DNA of 64,000 nt, taken from the NCBI RefSeq assembly GCF_016863635.1, contig NZ_BOPG01000102.1, positions 1 to 64,000 on the forward strand. Reading direction: 5' to 3'. Made by a program: the position numbers and the translations under genes. This DNA comes from Virgisporangium aurantiacum. GTDB taxonomy: Bacteria; Actinomycetota; Actinomycetes; Mycobacteriales; Micromonosporaceae. The notes beneath the pieces are model-generated. The model searched no databases and was not told the origin of the DNA. It saw only the letters and a list, made by a program, of their open reading frames with translations. Positions 1-7,901 of this stretch are shown piece by piece. How positions within the stretch are numbered: the stretch's first letter is position 1; every line of letters begins with the position of its first letter.

Positions 1-2667
1 CGGGTCGCCGAACGTGGCGTTCGCGCACAGGACATTGCCGGTGGCGGTGATGTAGGCGAACGCGCCGTTGGCTCCGTACGCGACGGGTTGGCCGTTGACC
101 GCCGAGCAGGTGCCGCTCTCCGCCGCGCACTGGGTCCAGCCGCCGGTGGGGCCACCGGCCGGCGGCAGGTAGCAGGCCTTCGCGACGCCGTTCAGCGGGT
201 CACCGAACACGTCGTTCGTGCATGCGGTGCCACCCGCGATGAGCCGGTGGTTGAAGGCGCCGTTCGCCCCGTAGGCGACCCTGCTGGTGCCGGTGAAGCC
301 GCAGGTGCCGTTCTCCGCGGCGCACTGCGTGTAACCGCCGGGGCCGCCGAGCGGTGCCAGGTAGCACGACTTCACCAGGTTGGCGGCCGGGTCGCCGTTG
401 AACGCGGCGTTGGTGCACGGCGTGGTCCCGGTGGCCGTCCTGTAGGTGTAGGTGCCGGCGCCGTAGGCCACCACGCGGGTGCCGGTGAACGAGCACTGCC
501 CGTTCTCGGCGGCGCAGCGGGTGTAGCCGGCCGGGAGGTCGGCGCCGGCCGGTGCGGGCGGTGTCGGGTTGCCCAGGCCGGTGGCGGTGAACTGGTAGCT
601 GCCGGGGGCGACGCCGGTCAGGTACACGTATGCGTCGTCCTGGGTTCCGCCGCCGATTCCCGGCCGCGGGGTGAAGGTTCCGTTGCTCCAGACGGTCGCC
701 CCGTTGACGGAGACGGTGATGGTGCCGGTCAGTTTCGGAATGCCCACGCGACCGGTGGTACCGGCCGGGCTGGTGAGCTGGGACGTGAACGTACCGGCCG
801 ACGGACTGCGCGACCAGGAGGCGTTGACCGCACCCTGCGGCATCGTGATGCGTCCTTCGACGCTGGTGAGGTCGCCGGGATGGGGCACGAACCGGTACTG
901 CCCGATGGTCGGCTCCGGTGCCGTGCCGAGGACGTGGAACGTCAGCGCCGATGTCGGCCCGGTCGACCAGCCGTGGGCCAGGCTCATGAACGGCGGGTTG
1001 TAGGCGAGCCCGCCGTCGGCGCTGATGCCCTCCCACATCGTGCTCTTCGTGCCGATCGGACTGTCGAGCATGTGGCCCCACGTGCGGCGGATCTGGGCCA
1101 GGGCGGTGTTGTCGTCGTTGGCGGTGAAGTGCGCGTGCAGCTCCATCGAGCCGGGGAACGGGTGGACGCCGCCGCCCCACTCCGGCGTCGTCCCGCCGTA
1201 GGCGTTCCACCGCTGCGCGAGCCGTTGCACGACGCTGGTCGCCTTGGCCGGGGTGTCGGTGAGGCCGTACCAGACCGCCAGGGAGTTGCCGTCCTGCGGG
1301 TACAAGCCGCTGGTCGGGTTGTCCCGGTACATGCCGGCCGCGGCGTCCCACAGCCGGGTGTTCGCGGCCGTCTTGAGCGCGGCGGCCCGGCTGGCGTAGG
1401 TGGACGCCAGGGCGTTGTCACCGACCACCGTCGCGAGCCCGCTCGCACCGGTCAATGTCGAGTACAGCAGCGCGTTGGCCTGGAGGTTGAGCCCGCCCTG
1501 GCCGCTGCGTGCCCAGTCCGCGGTGTTCGTGACGTTCAGCAGGTTGGAGCCGTCGATCTTGTTGGTGATGTAGGTCATCCCGCGGGTGAACCTCGACCAC
1601 ACGCTGTCGAGCCAGGCCCGGTCGGCGGTGTAGTTGTAGTACACCGCCGACACGTTCAGGGTCCACAGGTGATAGGTGTCCGAGCCCCACAGGCTGAACG
1701 GCGGGCCCGAGTACGACAGCTCACCGGATGCCCGTTGCATGTTGTACAAGGTGGTCAGGGCGTTGCGGCTGGACTCGAGCTCGTTGGTGGACGCGTACGC
1801 GGTCGGCGTCGCGATGCCGAGGTCACCCGGCCACACGTTCCGGTCCCGCTTGGCGGCATCCGACACGACGGCGGTGCCGACACCGATCACGGCGGCGTTG
1901 TTCCACAACGTCGACGGCGCGGGCCACGCCCTGCCCTGGTTGGTCGCGATGGTGCTCAGCTGCACCGTGTAGGCGCCGGCGTACCAGATCCGGTTGAGCA
2001 GGTTGTCGTTGGAGTAGAAGTAGTTCGCATAGTCGGCCGGGTTGGCCTTGCCGGGCGCGGCTGTGAAGTTCAACGAGACCCCGGTCAGGTCGACCCAGCC
2101 GCCCGTTCGCAGGAACACCGTCAGGTACCGGAAGCCACCACGCAGGTACTGGACCGGCATGGTGTACGAGCCGTTCGCGGGCGCGGCGGCCGTCAGCGCA
2201 CCATCGCCGCGGCCCTCGTGTGTGGCGCTGATGTCGCTGTCGTTGCCGACGTACAGCGAGGATTCGGTGAACGCCAGCCCGACCTGCTGGCCGCCGTCAC
2301 TGGCGGCGCCGAAGTTCAGCGTCACCAGGCCGCCGACCTCCTTGCCGAAGTCGAGGGTGATGGACGAGTTCGTGCCGGAGACCCGCGTCGCGAGGTTCGA
2401 CAGCACATTCTGCGGGTTCGTGACCGAGCCGGTGGTGCGGTACACCGCCGTCGGTCGGACCGTGCGAGAGGTCGGCGACAGGTTCAGCGCCTCGATCGCG
2501 CCGGGAGGCGGCGCGGCGACCACCGGGGCCAGCTGGCGGGGGAGCGGGCCGGTCGGGGCGGCGGCCGCCGGGTTCGGGTGGACCGGGAGGGCACCGGTGG
2601 GGAGCAATACGGCCAGCACGGACACAGCCGTGAGAATGCGGGTCCGGCGCGAAGACAATCTGCGCAT
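1..2667 (-). CDS. Secreted alpha-L-rhamnosidase-like glycoside hydrolase (GH78), 3' end cut by window edge
   Basis: The visible 889 codons are open to the edge, so the C-terminus is missing. The ATG at 2667 is followed by a basic stretch and hydrophobic core (ILTAVSVLAVLL) ending near AAAA, a Sec signal peptide. A beta-sandwich region (about residues 60-200, LDFGKEVGGLVTLNF) precedes an (alpha/alpha)6 catalytic domain. That domain has the GH78 hallmark RDRNVWPGDLG near residue 275 and later WGGGVHPFPGSMELHAHF and SMWEGIS. After about residue 700 come three tandem modules of roughly 60 residues with the pattern CAAExGxC..VAYGAxGxF..C.N..FGDP..C, an actinobacterial wall- or sugar-binding-type tail. 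The predicted role is release of terminal rhamnose or a related deoxysugar from polymers outside the cell. Family assignment is firm; exact substrate is unknown. Confidence 0.85.
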   Translation of the reverse strand, partial: MRRLSSRRTRILTAVSVLAVLLPTGALPVHPNPAAAAPTGPLPRQLAPVVAAPPPGAIEALNLSPTSRTVRPTAVYRTTGSVTNPQNVLSNLATRVSGTNSSITLDFGKEVGGLVTLNFGAASDGGQQVGLAFTESSLYVGNDSDISATHEGRGDGALTAAAPANGSYTMPVQYLRGGFRYLTVFLRTGGWVDLTGVSLNFTAAPGKANPADYANYFYSNDNLLNRIWYAGAYTVQLSTIATNQGRAWPAPSTLWNNAAVIGVGTAVVSDAAKRDRNVWPGDLGIATPTAYASTNELESSRNALTTLYNMQRASGELSYSGPPFSLWGSDTYHLWTLNVSAVYYNYTADRAWLDSVWSRFTRGMTYITNKIDGSNLLNVTNTADWARSGQGGLNLQANALLYSTLTGASGLATVVGDNALASTYASRAAALKTAANTRLWDAAAGMYRDNPTSGLYPQDGNSLAVWYGLTDTPAKATSVVQRLAQRWNAYGGTTPEWGGGVHPFPGSMELHAHFTANDDNTALAQIRRTWGHMLDSPIGTKSTMWEGISADGGLAYNPPFMSLAHGWSTGPTSALTFHVLGTAPEPTIGQYRFVPHPGDLTSVEGRITMPQGAVNASWSRSPSAGTFTSQLTSPAGTTGRVGIPKLTGTITVSVNGATVWSNGTFTPRPGIGGGTQDDAYVYLTGVAPGSYQFTATGLGNPTPPAPAGADLPAGYTRCAAENGQCSFTGTRVVAYGAGTYTYRTATGTTPCTNAAFNGDPAANLVKSCYLAPLGGPGGYTQCAAENGTCGFTGTSRVAYGANGAFNHRLIAGGTACTNDVFGDPLNGVAKACYLPPAGGPTGGWTQCAAESGTCSAVNGQPVAYGANGAFAYITATGNVLCANATFGDP

Positions 2668-2836
2668 ACGTACTCCGTGATGTGCGGGTCGGCGCACGCT
2701 GGCGAGACCGCACCGCACGGAGGGAGCAAGGCGCGCTGCGGTCGAGGGGAGCCGAACGAGGGCCGAAGGGGGCGGGGAGGGCGGAGCTGTTGCGTGCCAG
2801 GGGCGGCGGCACGGTCAACGGGGCATCGGGAGGGCG

Positions 2837-2852
2837 ATTAGAACGTTTCAGA
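2837..2852. promoter_or_regulatory. Possible LacI-type operator half-match upstream of the rhamnosidase gene
   Basis: TAGAACGTTTCAG contains a central AACGTT palindrome like the core of LacI-family sites (GAAACGTTTC). It lies about 170 bases upstream of the glycosidase start. The outer bases are imperfect and no LacI gene is in the window, so this is weak. The rest of 2668-2910 is GC-rich, and I see no gene in it. Confidence 0.25.
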
Positions 2853-2910
2853 TGATGCCGGCGACGTTGGCCGGTGTCAATGGACGTAATTTCTTCATCC
2901 GTAGCCGTGG

Positions 2911-3582
2911 CTACCCGGGAGCCTCGCCGCCGTGGCCCGGGGCGGGTTCGGCGATGATGGCGCCGGCGACGGTGTCGACGTACCAGCGTTGGTACTGCTC
3001 CACCGACCAGCCGCGTTGGCGGACGAGCCAGTCGTAGCTGCGAACGTCCATGGCGAGCCAAAGGATGTCGGCGACCTGTTCAGCGTCCAGGTCGGGGCGT
3101 AGGGCGCCGGTGCCGGCCAGGTCCGCGGCGAACATGGTCATGCCGCGGCGGCGCTCGTCGGCGTTCTTGCGCCAGATCGCGGCGGCGTCGGGGTGGGCCG
3201 TGGCGGCCGCGGCCAGCGCGAGCATCACCTGTGCCTGCCGGGCGTTGACCTCGGCGAGATGGTGGGCGTAGCGGGTGAGCATCGCGCGGGGGTCGGACAG
3301 CGCGCGGATCTCCGCGACGAAGGGTCGGGCCGGCAACGCCACCGGCTCGTCGTCGCCGGCCAGCGTGACGTCGACGAGGTCGGAGAGCAGCTGCCGCTTG
3401 CTGCCGAACACCGCGTACAACGTCTGGACGGCCACGCCGGCTTCGGTGGCCACCGCGGCCAGCGTGGTGGCCGCGTAGCCGGGGTCGACGAACAGTTTGC
3501 CGGCCGCGTCCAGGATCGCCCGCCGGGTCTGCCGGGACTGCTCCTGTCGCCTGGCCGATTCGTATCGCCTCTTGACAACCAC
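2911..3582 (-). CDS. TetR/AcrR-family transcriptional regulator
   Basis: About 223 residues. The N-terminal TetR HTH reads RRAILDAAGKLFVDPGYAATT..AVATEAGVAVQTLYAVFGSKRQLL (about residues 15-65) and is followed by an all-helical ligand domain. Longer in-frame starts reach 3705 but would run across the operator DNA and into the divergent gene. The GTG at 3582, just after a GGAGG-like stretch, puts the protein start where the HTH begins. It is divergent from the monooxygenase-fold/methyltransferase operon, and tandem repeats at 3593-3630 sit between the two starts. It is therefore most likely an autoregulating repressor of that operon. Ligand unknown; the exact start is uncertain. Confidence 0.85.
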   Translation of the reverse strand: MVVKRRYESARRQEQSRQTRRAILDAAGKLFVDPGYAATTLAAVATEAGVAVQTLYAVFGSKRQLLSDLVDVTLAGDDEPVALPARPFVAEIRALSDPRAMLTRYAHHLAEVNARQAQVMLALAAAATAHPDAAAIWRKNADERRRGMTMFAADLAGTGALRPDLDAEQVADILWLAMDVRSYDWLVRQRGWSVEQYQRWYVDTVAGAIIAEPAPGHGGEAPG

Positions 3583-3592
3583 CTCCGCAGGG

Positions 3593-3630
3593 TACTCTAT
3601 TGGATAGAGTTTTACTCTACTGGAAAAGAG
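3593..3630. promoter_or_regulatory. Tandem operator between the TetR gene and its divergent operon
   Basis: CTCTAT-TGG-ATAGAG at 3595-3609 is a perfect 6-bp inverted repeat. A second, degenerate copy, CTCTAC-TGG-AAAAGAG, begins exactly 20 bases later at 3615. The 20-bp direct spacing (about two helical turns) suggests two dimers on one DNA face, as in some TetR systems. The sequence is much more AT-rich than its surroundings. Confidence 0.7.
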
Positions 3631-3636
3631 ATGACG

Positions 3637-3930
3637 ATGCCGTTCGGAGTGCTGCAGGAGATGCCCGGCGTCAGCGAGGCGGAGTATCGGCAGGTGGAGA
3701 AGCACCTCGGCCCGGATCGGCCGCCGGGGCTACTGGCCCACGTGGCCGGCCCGACCGAGGACGGCTGGCGGATCATCAACATCTGGCAGGACGAGGCGGC
3801 GTTCCGCCGGTTCCAGTCCGAACGCCTGGTCCGCGCCGCCGGACTGGCCGCACAGGAGGCCGGCTTCGATCCCGCCAAGGCCGCCAGGTTCCGGTCGATG
3901 AGCGTCGATGGCACCGAGATGCCGTTCTGA
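3637..3930 (+). CDS. Small antibiotic-biosynthesis-monooxygenase-fold (ABM-like) protein
   Basis: 97 residues. It begins MPFGVLQEMPGVSEAEYRQVE and contains GWRIINIWQDEAAFRRFQSER, the pattern of dimeric alpha/beta ferredoxin-like proteins of the ABM/EthD/YdhR type (query strand, then W..eaa...F). The AAGAG six bases upstream favours the ATG at 3637; an in-frame ATG at 3631 is the alternative. It is first in an operon with a methyltransferase and a lipoprotein, under the TetR-type operator. These folds often serve as small heme- or quinone-acting monooxygenases or as binding proteins. No catalytic residues can be assigned, so the activity is unknown. Confidence 0.7.
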   Translation: MPFGVLQEMPGVSEAEYRQVEKHLGPDRPPGLLAHVAGPTEDGWRIINIWQDEAAFRRFQSERLVRAAGLAAQEAGFDPAKAARFRSMSVDGTEMPF

Positions 3931-4808
3931 TGGACGGCACCGCCACGCTGCGCCATCGCAACGCCACCTTCTGGGCGAATGCCGCGCCCGGCTGGATCCG
4001 ACACGCCGACCGCCAGGACGACATCGGGCGGCCCCTCGGCGCCGTGGGCATGCACCGGCTGGCGCCGCAGCCGGCCGAACGGGTCCTCGACGTCGGCTGT
4101 GGCTGCGGCGGCACCACGGCCGACATCGCCGCGGCGGTCGGCGCGGACGGTGCGGTGGTCGGCATCGACCTGGCGGACGGGATGGTGGTGACGGCTCGCG
4201 AGCGGTTCCCCGCCGACCGGTACCCGGGCATCCGGTTCCAGGCGGCCGACATCGAAACCCTCGATGTCGTACCGGGAGCACCCTTCGATGCCGCGTTCTC
4301 GCGGATGACCCTGATGCTGCTGGCCGACCCGGTCGCCGGTTGCGCCACGATCCGGCGCGCCCTGCGACCGGGCGGACGCCTCGTCGCGACCGTCTTCCGG
4401 GACGGCGGTGCCAACCCGTGGCTGCCCGCGGCACTGCTCGGCGCGGCACCACACGTCGGCGCGCTGCCGCCGCTGCCGGTCGGCGACGAACCCGGCCCGT
4501 TCTCCTTCGCCGACCCGACCCGGCTCGACCGCGTCCTCACCGCTGCCGGGTTCGTCAACGTCACGATCGAGCCGCACGACGTCACCATGAACGCCCCGGA
4601 CGAGGCGGACGTCGTCGCCGAATGGCTCATCGAGATCGGTCCCGCCGGCGCCGCCTACCGGGCGGCGCCCCCCGCGAACCAGGCGAACGCGCGGGCGGGG
4701 GCGGCCCGGCTGCTCGAACGGTTCCGCGCGCCGGGCACCGGCTACCGGCTACCTGCCGGCATCTGGCTCGTCACCGCCGCAACTCCCGCCCAGGACGTGC
4801 GGGCATGA
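3930..4808 (+). CDS. Class I SAM-dependent methyltransferase
   Basis: 292 residues. Its ATG overlaps the preceding stop (TGATG), implying translational coupling. Motif I is VLDVGCGCGGTTADIA (about residues 53-68). An acidic motif II follows (VVGIDLADGMV), then AADIETLD, and motif IV/post-IV is FDAAFSRMTLMLLADP with LRPGGRLVATVFRD, so the Rossmann methyltransferase core is complete. The C-terminal part carries an insertion rich in Asn/Asp (PHDVTMNAPDEADVV) typical of substrate-cap regions. Substrate cannot be read from sequence. Operon context with a small monooxygenase-fold protein suggests modification of a small, possibly toxic, aromatic or quinone-like molecule; that is inference. Confidence 0.88.
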   Translation: MDGTATLRHRNATFWANAAPGWIRHADRQDDIGRPLGAVGMHRLAPQPAERVLDVGCGCGGTTADIAAAVGADGAVVGIDLADGMVVTARERFPADRYPGIRFQAADIETLDVVPGAPFDAAFSRMTLMLLADPVAGCATIRRALRPGGRLVATVFRDGGANPWLPAALLGAAPHVGALPPLPVGDEPGPFSFADPTRLDRVLTAAGFVNVTIEPHDVTMNAPDEADVVAEWLIEIGPAGAAYRAAPPANQANARAGAARLLERFRAPGTGYRLPAGIWLVTAATPAQDVRA

Positions 4809-5197
4809 GAAGCGCCCGATTACTTCTGGCCGTCGCCGCCAGCGTCGGCATTCTGGTGACGGGTTGCGCCGACGGCGCCGCACCGACGTCCGCGGGCCGC
4901 ACGGACGCCGGAACCCCGGTCGCCGGCACCACAGCCGCCGCCACCGCCGGCGGCTCGACCTCGGTGTCCGCGGAAGACCTGTGCGGCTACCTGCGCGGCC
5001 AGTTGCCGACGCTGAGGGCCATCGGGTCCACGGTGGGCGCGATGGCCAATCTCACGGTCAACCTCTATTCCTGGTACGAGAAGCGCGGGGCCGTCCCGAC
5101 CGGCAGCGAGATAGACCGGCAGACCCAACAGGAATGCCCGGACACGCGGGCCGAGGTCCTCACGTTGGCCGGCATGGACAGCTTCGCGACCCTGTGA
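4805..5197 (+). CDS. Small lipoprotein of unknown function
   Basis: 130 residues, with an ATGA overlap to the methyltransferase stop. The signal peptide MRSARLLLAVAASVGILVTGC ends in a lipobox (VTGC), so the protein should be lipidated and face outside. An Ala/Thr/Gly-rich linker follows. The compact C-terminal domain has two cysteines (LCGYLRGQLPTLRAIG and QQECPDTRAEVL) and a WYEKR segment, similar in style to DUF3558-like actinobacterial lipoproteins, but I cannot name the family. It is the third gene of the TetR-controlled operon. Its stop lies two bases from the convergent flavoprotein gene, leaving no room for a terminator. Confidence 0.78.
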   Translation: MRSARLLLAVAASVGILVTGCADGAAPTSAGRTDAGTPVAGTTAAATAGGSTSVSAEDLCGYLRGQLPTLRAIGSTVGAMANLTVNLYSWYEKRGAVPTGSEIDRQTQQECPDTRAEVLTLAGMDSFATL

Positions 5198-5199
5198 GC

Positions 5200-6570
5200 T
5201 CAGTCGGGCAGCAGCACTCCCGGGTTGAGGAGTCCATCCGGATCGAGGGCGGCCTTGATGCGGCGCATGGCCGCGATCTCCTCCGGCGTGCGCGACAGCG
5301 ACAGCCAGGGCGACTTGGCCCGTCCGACGCCGTGCTCGGAGCTGATCGTGCCGCGGTGCGCCGCGACCAGGCGCAGCACGGCGTCGGTGACGTCCTCGGC
5401 CCTGTTGTCGGAGTCGTCGCCGGCGTCGAGCACGTTGAGGTGGAGGTTGCCCTCGTTGAGGTGGCCGAAGGTGATGACCGTCGCCTTCGGCGCGACCCGG
5501 GCCACCGTCTCGGGCAGTTCGGCGACGAGCGCGGTCAGCTCGCCCAGCGGCACGCACACGTCGAGTTTCGTGGGTACGCCGGCGGCGCTGATCGCCTCGG
5601 TGTGCGCCTCGCGGTAGGACCACAGCCGCTCCAGACCCGCACGGTCCGAGGCCACCGTGGCGTCCATGACAGCCGGGCAGGTGGAGAGCATGGTCAGGAT
5701 GTCGTCGGTCGGGTCGGTGCCGGCCGCGCATTCCAGCACGACGTACGCCCCGGCCGGCTCGCCGAACGGCGCGGGCAGCCGCCCGTACGCCCGGACCAGG
5801 TCCAGGCCCTCCGGGTAGAAGATCTCGGCGGCCGACAGCGTGGCGAGTTGGACGCGGGCGGCGGTGAGCAGGTCGAGCGCCGCTTCCGTGCCGGCCACCG
5901 CGACCAGGGCCACCGCCCGCGCCGGCAGCAGGGGTACCAACCGGAGCCGGGCCCGGGTCACGATCGCGAGCGTGCCCTCGCTGCCCGCCACGAGCTGGTT
6001 GAGGTCGTACCCGGTGTTGTCCTTGGCCAGCCCGCCGAGCCGGGTGAGCACGGTGCCGTCGGCCAGCACCGCCTCCAACCCGGCGACCTGTGCGCGCATG
6101 CTGCCGTGGCGCAGCACCCGGATGCCGCCGGCGTTGGTGGCGATCATGCCGCCGACCGTGGCGGACGAGCGGGCGGCCAGGTCGACACCGAAGTCGAGCC
6201 CGGCCGCGCGGGCGTGCGTCTGCAGCTTCTCCAAGGTGACCCCGGCACCGACGGTCACCTGCGCCTCGACCACGTCGACCGGCTCGACCCCGGCGAGCCG
6301 GGCGAGGCTGACCAGCACCTCGCCACCCGCCGGGACGCCCGCGCCGACGAGCCCGGTGTTGCCACCCTGCACCACGATCGCCGCCCCGGCGGCCGCGCAC
6401 GCCCGCACCACCGCGACCACTTCGGCCGTCGACGCGGGACGCACGACGCACCGCGCGGTGCCGGTGAAGCGGCGCGTCCAGTCCGTCTCGTACGGCGCGC
6501 GCAGATCAGGGTCGACGAGCACGTGCGCCGCTCCCACCGCCGAACGGAGCTCGCCTTCCAGATCGGTCAC
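5200..6570 (-). CDS. FAD-binding oxidoreductase, probable D-2-hydroxyglutarate dehydrogenase (GlcD/D2HGDH family)
   Basis: 456 residues from a GTG start that overlaps the serA stop by four bases (GTGA). The PCMH-type FAD domain shows IVVQGGNTGLVGAG (about residues 70-83), ATVGGMIATNAGG and AGSEGTLAIVT. The C-terminal half has KLDVCVP, ITFGHLNEGNLHLNV and TISSEHGVG, the metal- and substrate-site motifs of the D-lactate/D-2-hydroxyglutarate dehydrogenase group. SerA enzymes of this type can reduce 2-oxoglutarate to D-2-hydroxyglutarate, and a D2HGDH reoxidises it. Overlap with serA makes that the most likely role; D-lactate or glycolate oxidation is the alternative. Confidence 0.85.
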   Translation of the reverse strand: MTDLEGELRSAVGAAHVLVDPDLRAPYETDWTRRFTGTARCVVRPASTAEVVAVVRACAAAGAAIVVQGGNTGLVGAGVPAGGEVLVSLARLAGVEPVDVVEAQVTVGAGVTLEKLQTHARAAGLDFGVDLAARSSATVGGMIATNAGGIRVLRHGSMRAQVAGLEAVLADGTVLTRLGGLAKDNTGYDLNQLVAGSEGTLAIVTRARLRLVPLLPARAVALVAVAGTEAALDLLTAARVQLATLSAAEIFYPEGLDLVRAYGRLPAPFGEPAGAYVVLECAAGTDPTDDILTMLSTCPAVMDATVASDRAGLERLWSYREAHTEAISAAGVPTKLDVCVPLGELTALVAELPETVARVAPKATVITFGHLNEGNLHLNVLDAGDDSDNRAEDVTDAVLRLVAAHRGTISSEHGVGRAKSPWLSLSRTPEEIAAMRRIKAALDPDGLLNPGVLLPD

Positions 6571-7790
6571 GAGAGGACGCGCAGGCGGATGGTCTGCTCC
6601 ATCTCGCGCAGCCGGGTGAGCACGTCGTCGGAGTAGGTGGCGCCCACGTCGGTGATCAGGTAGCCGTACTCGCCGCGGGTCGACAGCAGCTGACCCTCGA
6701 TGTTGACCTCGTGCGCGGCCAGGATGCTGTTGACCTGGGCCAGCACGCCCGGCGTGTTGCGATGCACGTGCGCGATCCGGTGCGTGCCGGGCTGCTGGGG
6801 GAGCGCGACCGACGGCAGGTTGACGCTCAGCGTGGTGTTGCCCTCGCTCACGTACTGGGCGAGCTTGTTGGCCACGAACCCGCCGATGTCGGCCTGCGCC
6901 TCCTCGGTCGACCCGCCGATGTGCGGGGTGAGGATGACGTTGGGCAGGCCGCGCAGCTCCGACCGGAACTCGTCGCCCCGCCCCTTCGGCTCCTGGGGGA
7001 ACACGTCGATCGCGGCGCCGGCGATGTGCCCGCTGACCAGGTGCCGCCGCAGCGCCGGGTAGTCGATGACGAAGCCGCGCGACAGGTTGAGGAACAGGCT
7101 GCGCGGTCGCATCCGGGCGAACTGCTCCTCGCCGAAGAACCCGCTGTTGCCCGGACGCCCGTCGACGTGCAGCGTGACCGTCTCGGCCACCTCGAGCAGC
7201 TCGTCGAGCGTGTCGCAGCGCTTGGCGTTGCCCAGGGCGAGCTTGTCGGCGGTGTCGTAGAAGTACACCCGCATGCCCAGCGCCTCCGCGAGCACGGACA
7301 GCTGGGTGCCGATGTTGCCGTACCCGACGATGCCCAGCGTCCGCCCGCGGACCTCGTGGCTGCCGGTGGCGGCCTTGTCCCACTCGCCGTCGTGCATCTT
7401 GGCGTTCTTCTCGACCACCCGACGGGCGAGCATGATGATCTCGGCGAGCGCGAGCTCCACGACACTGCGCGTGTTGGAGAACGGCGCGTTGAAGACCGCC
7501 ACCCCGCCCGCGGCCGCCGCCGCCAGGTCGATCTGGTCGGTGCCGATGCAGAACGCCCCGACGCCCAGCAGCTGGGAACCCGCCTCCAGCACCCTTTCGG
7601 TGACCTGGGTCTTCGACCGGATACCGAGCAGGTGCACGTCTCGCACCCGCTCGATCAGCTCGTCCTCGTCGAGCGCACCGGGCACGCTCTCGACGACGCA
7701 GCCCGCGGCGTGCAGCCGGGACACAGCGTCGGGGTGGATGCTCTCCAGGAGCAGGGCGCGAATCTTCTCGTGGCCGACCATGAAATCCAT
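6567..7790 (-). CDS. serA: D-3-phosphoglycerate dehydrogenase, E. coli type with ACT domain
   Basis: 407 residues, close to the 410 of E. coli SerA. Features in order are RSKTQVTE and GAFCIGTDQIDL, the NAD-binding LGIVGYGNIGTQLSVLAEALG (about residues 150-170), NLSRGFVIDYPAL, AAIDVFPQEPKG, the catalytic-His region LTPHIGGSTEEAQ, and a C-terminal ACT domain (HRNTPGVLAQVNSILAAHEVNIEGQ) expected to bind serine. The enzyme oxidises 3-phosphoglycerate in the first step of serine synthesis. Most actinobacteria carry the longer type with an intervening ASB domain, so this short form may be an additional copy. It is translated ahead of, and overlapping, the flavoprotein gene. Confidence 0.93.
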   Translation of the reverse strand: MDFMVGHEKIRALLLESIHPDAVSRLHAAGCVVESVPGALDEDELIERVRDVHLLGIRSKTQVTERVLEAGSQLLGVGAFCIGTDQIDLAAAAAGGVAVFNAPFSNTRSVVELALAEIIMLARRVVEKNAKMHDGEWDKAATGSHEVRGRTLGIVGYGNIGTQLSVLAEALGMRVYFYDTADKLALGNAKRCDTLDELLEVAETVTLHVDGRPGNSGFFGEEQFARMRPRSLFLNLSRGFVIDYPALRRHLVSGHIAGAAIDVFPQEPKGRGDEFRSELRGLPNVILTPHIGGSTEEAQADIGGFVANKLAQYVSEGNTTLSVNLPSVALPQQPGTHRIAHVHRNTPGVLAQVNSILAAHEVNIEGQLLSTRGEYGYLITDVGATYSDDVLTRLREMEQTIRLRVLS

Positions 7791-7820
7791 TTCAGTCCCG
7801 GACCTTCGGCTGAAAGCCCA

Positions 7821-7839
7821 GGCCGGATCGTATCCGGCC
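7821..7839. terminator. Palindrome between the HAF-repeat gene and serA
   Basis: GGCCGGAT-CGT-ATCCGGCC is a perfect 8-bp inverted repeat. It lies 30-50 bases upstream of the serA start and about 60 bases upstream of the 3' end of the HAF gene's stop side. No U-tract follows on either strand. Because it sits in the serA leader it could equally be an operator; calling it a terminator is tentative. Confidence 0.35.
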
Positions 7840-7901
7840 CGGAACTCTCCGACACGCTATCTTCCGGGGGACCCGGCCGGCGGCGCCCGGCGCGCGACCG
7901 G

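Noticed and set aside
1-540. CRISPR-like repeats
   Set aside because: The repeats are in-frame protein modules of about 180 bases with no spacer structure.
88-2841. 917-codon open frame on the plus strand
   Set aside because: Arg/Gly/Val-rich antisense shadow of the GH78 gene; no domain logic, and the minus frame has a signal peptide and family motifs.
4864-6636. 590-codon plus-strand frame
   Set aside because: Runs antisense through the flavoprotein gene; composition is that of a complementary-frame artefact in GC-rich DNA.
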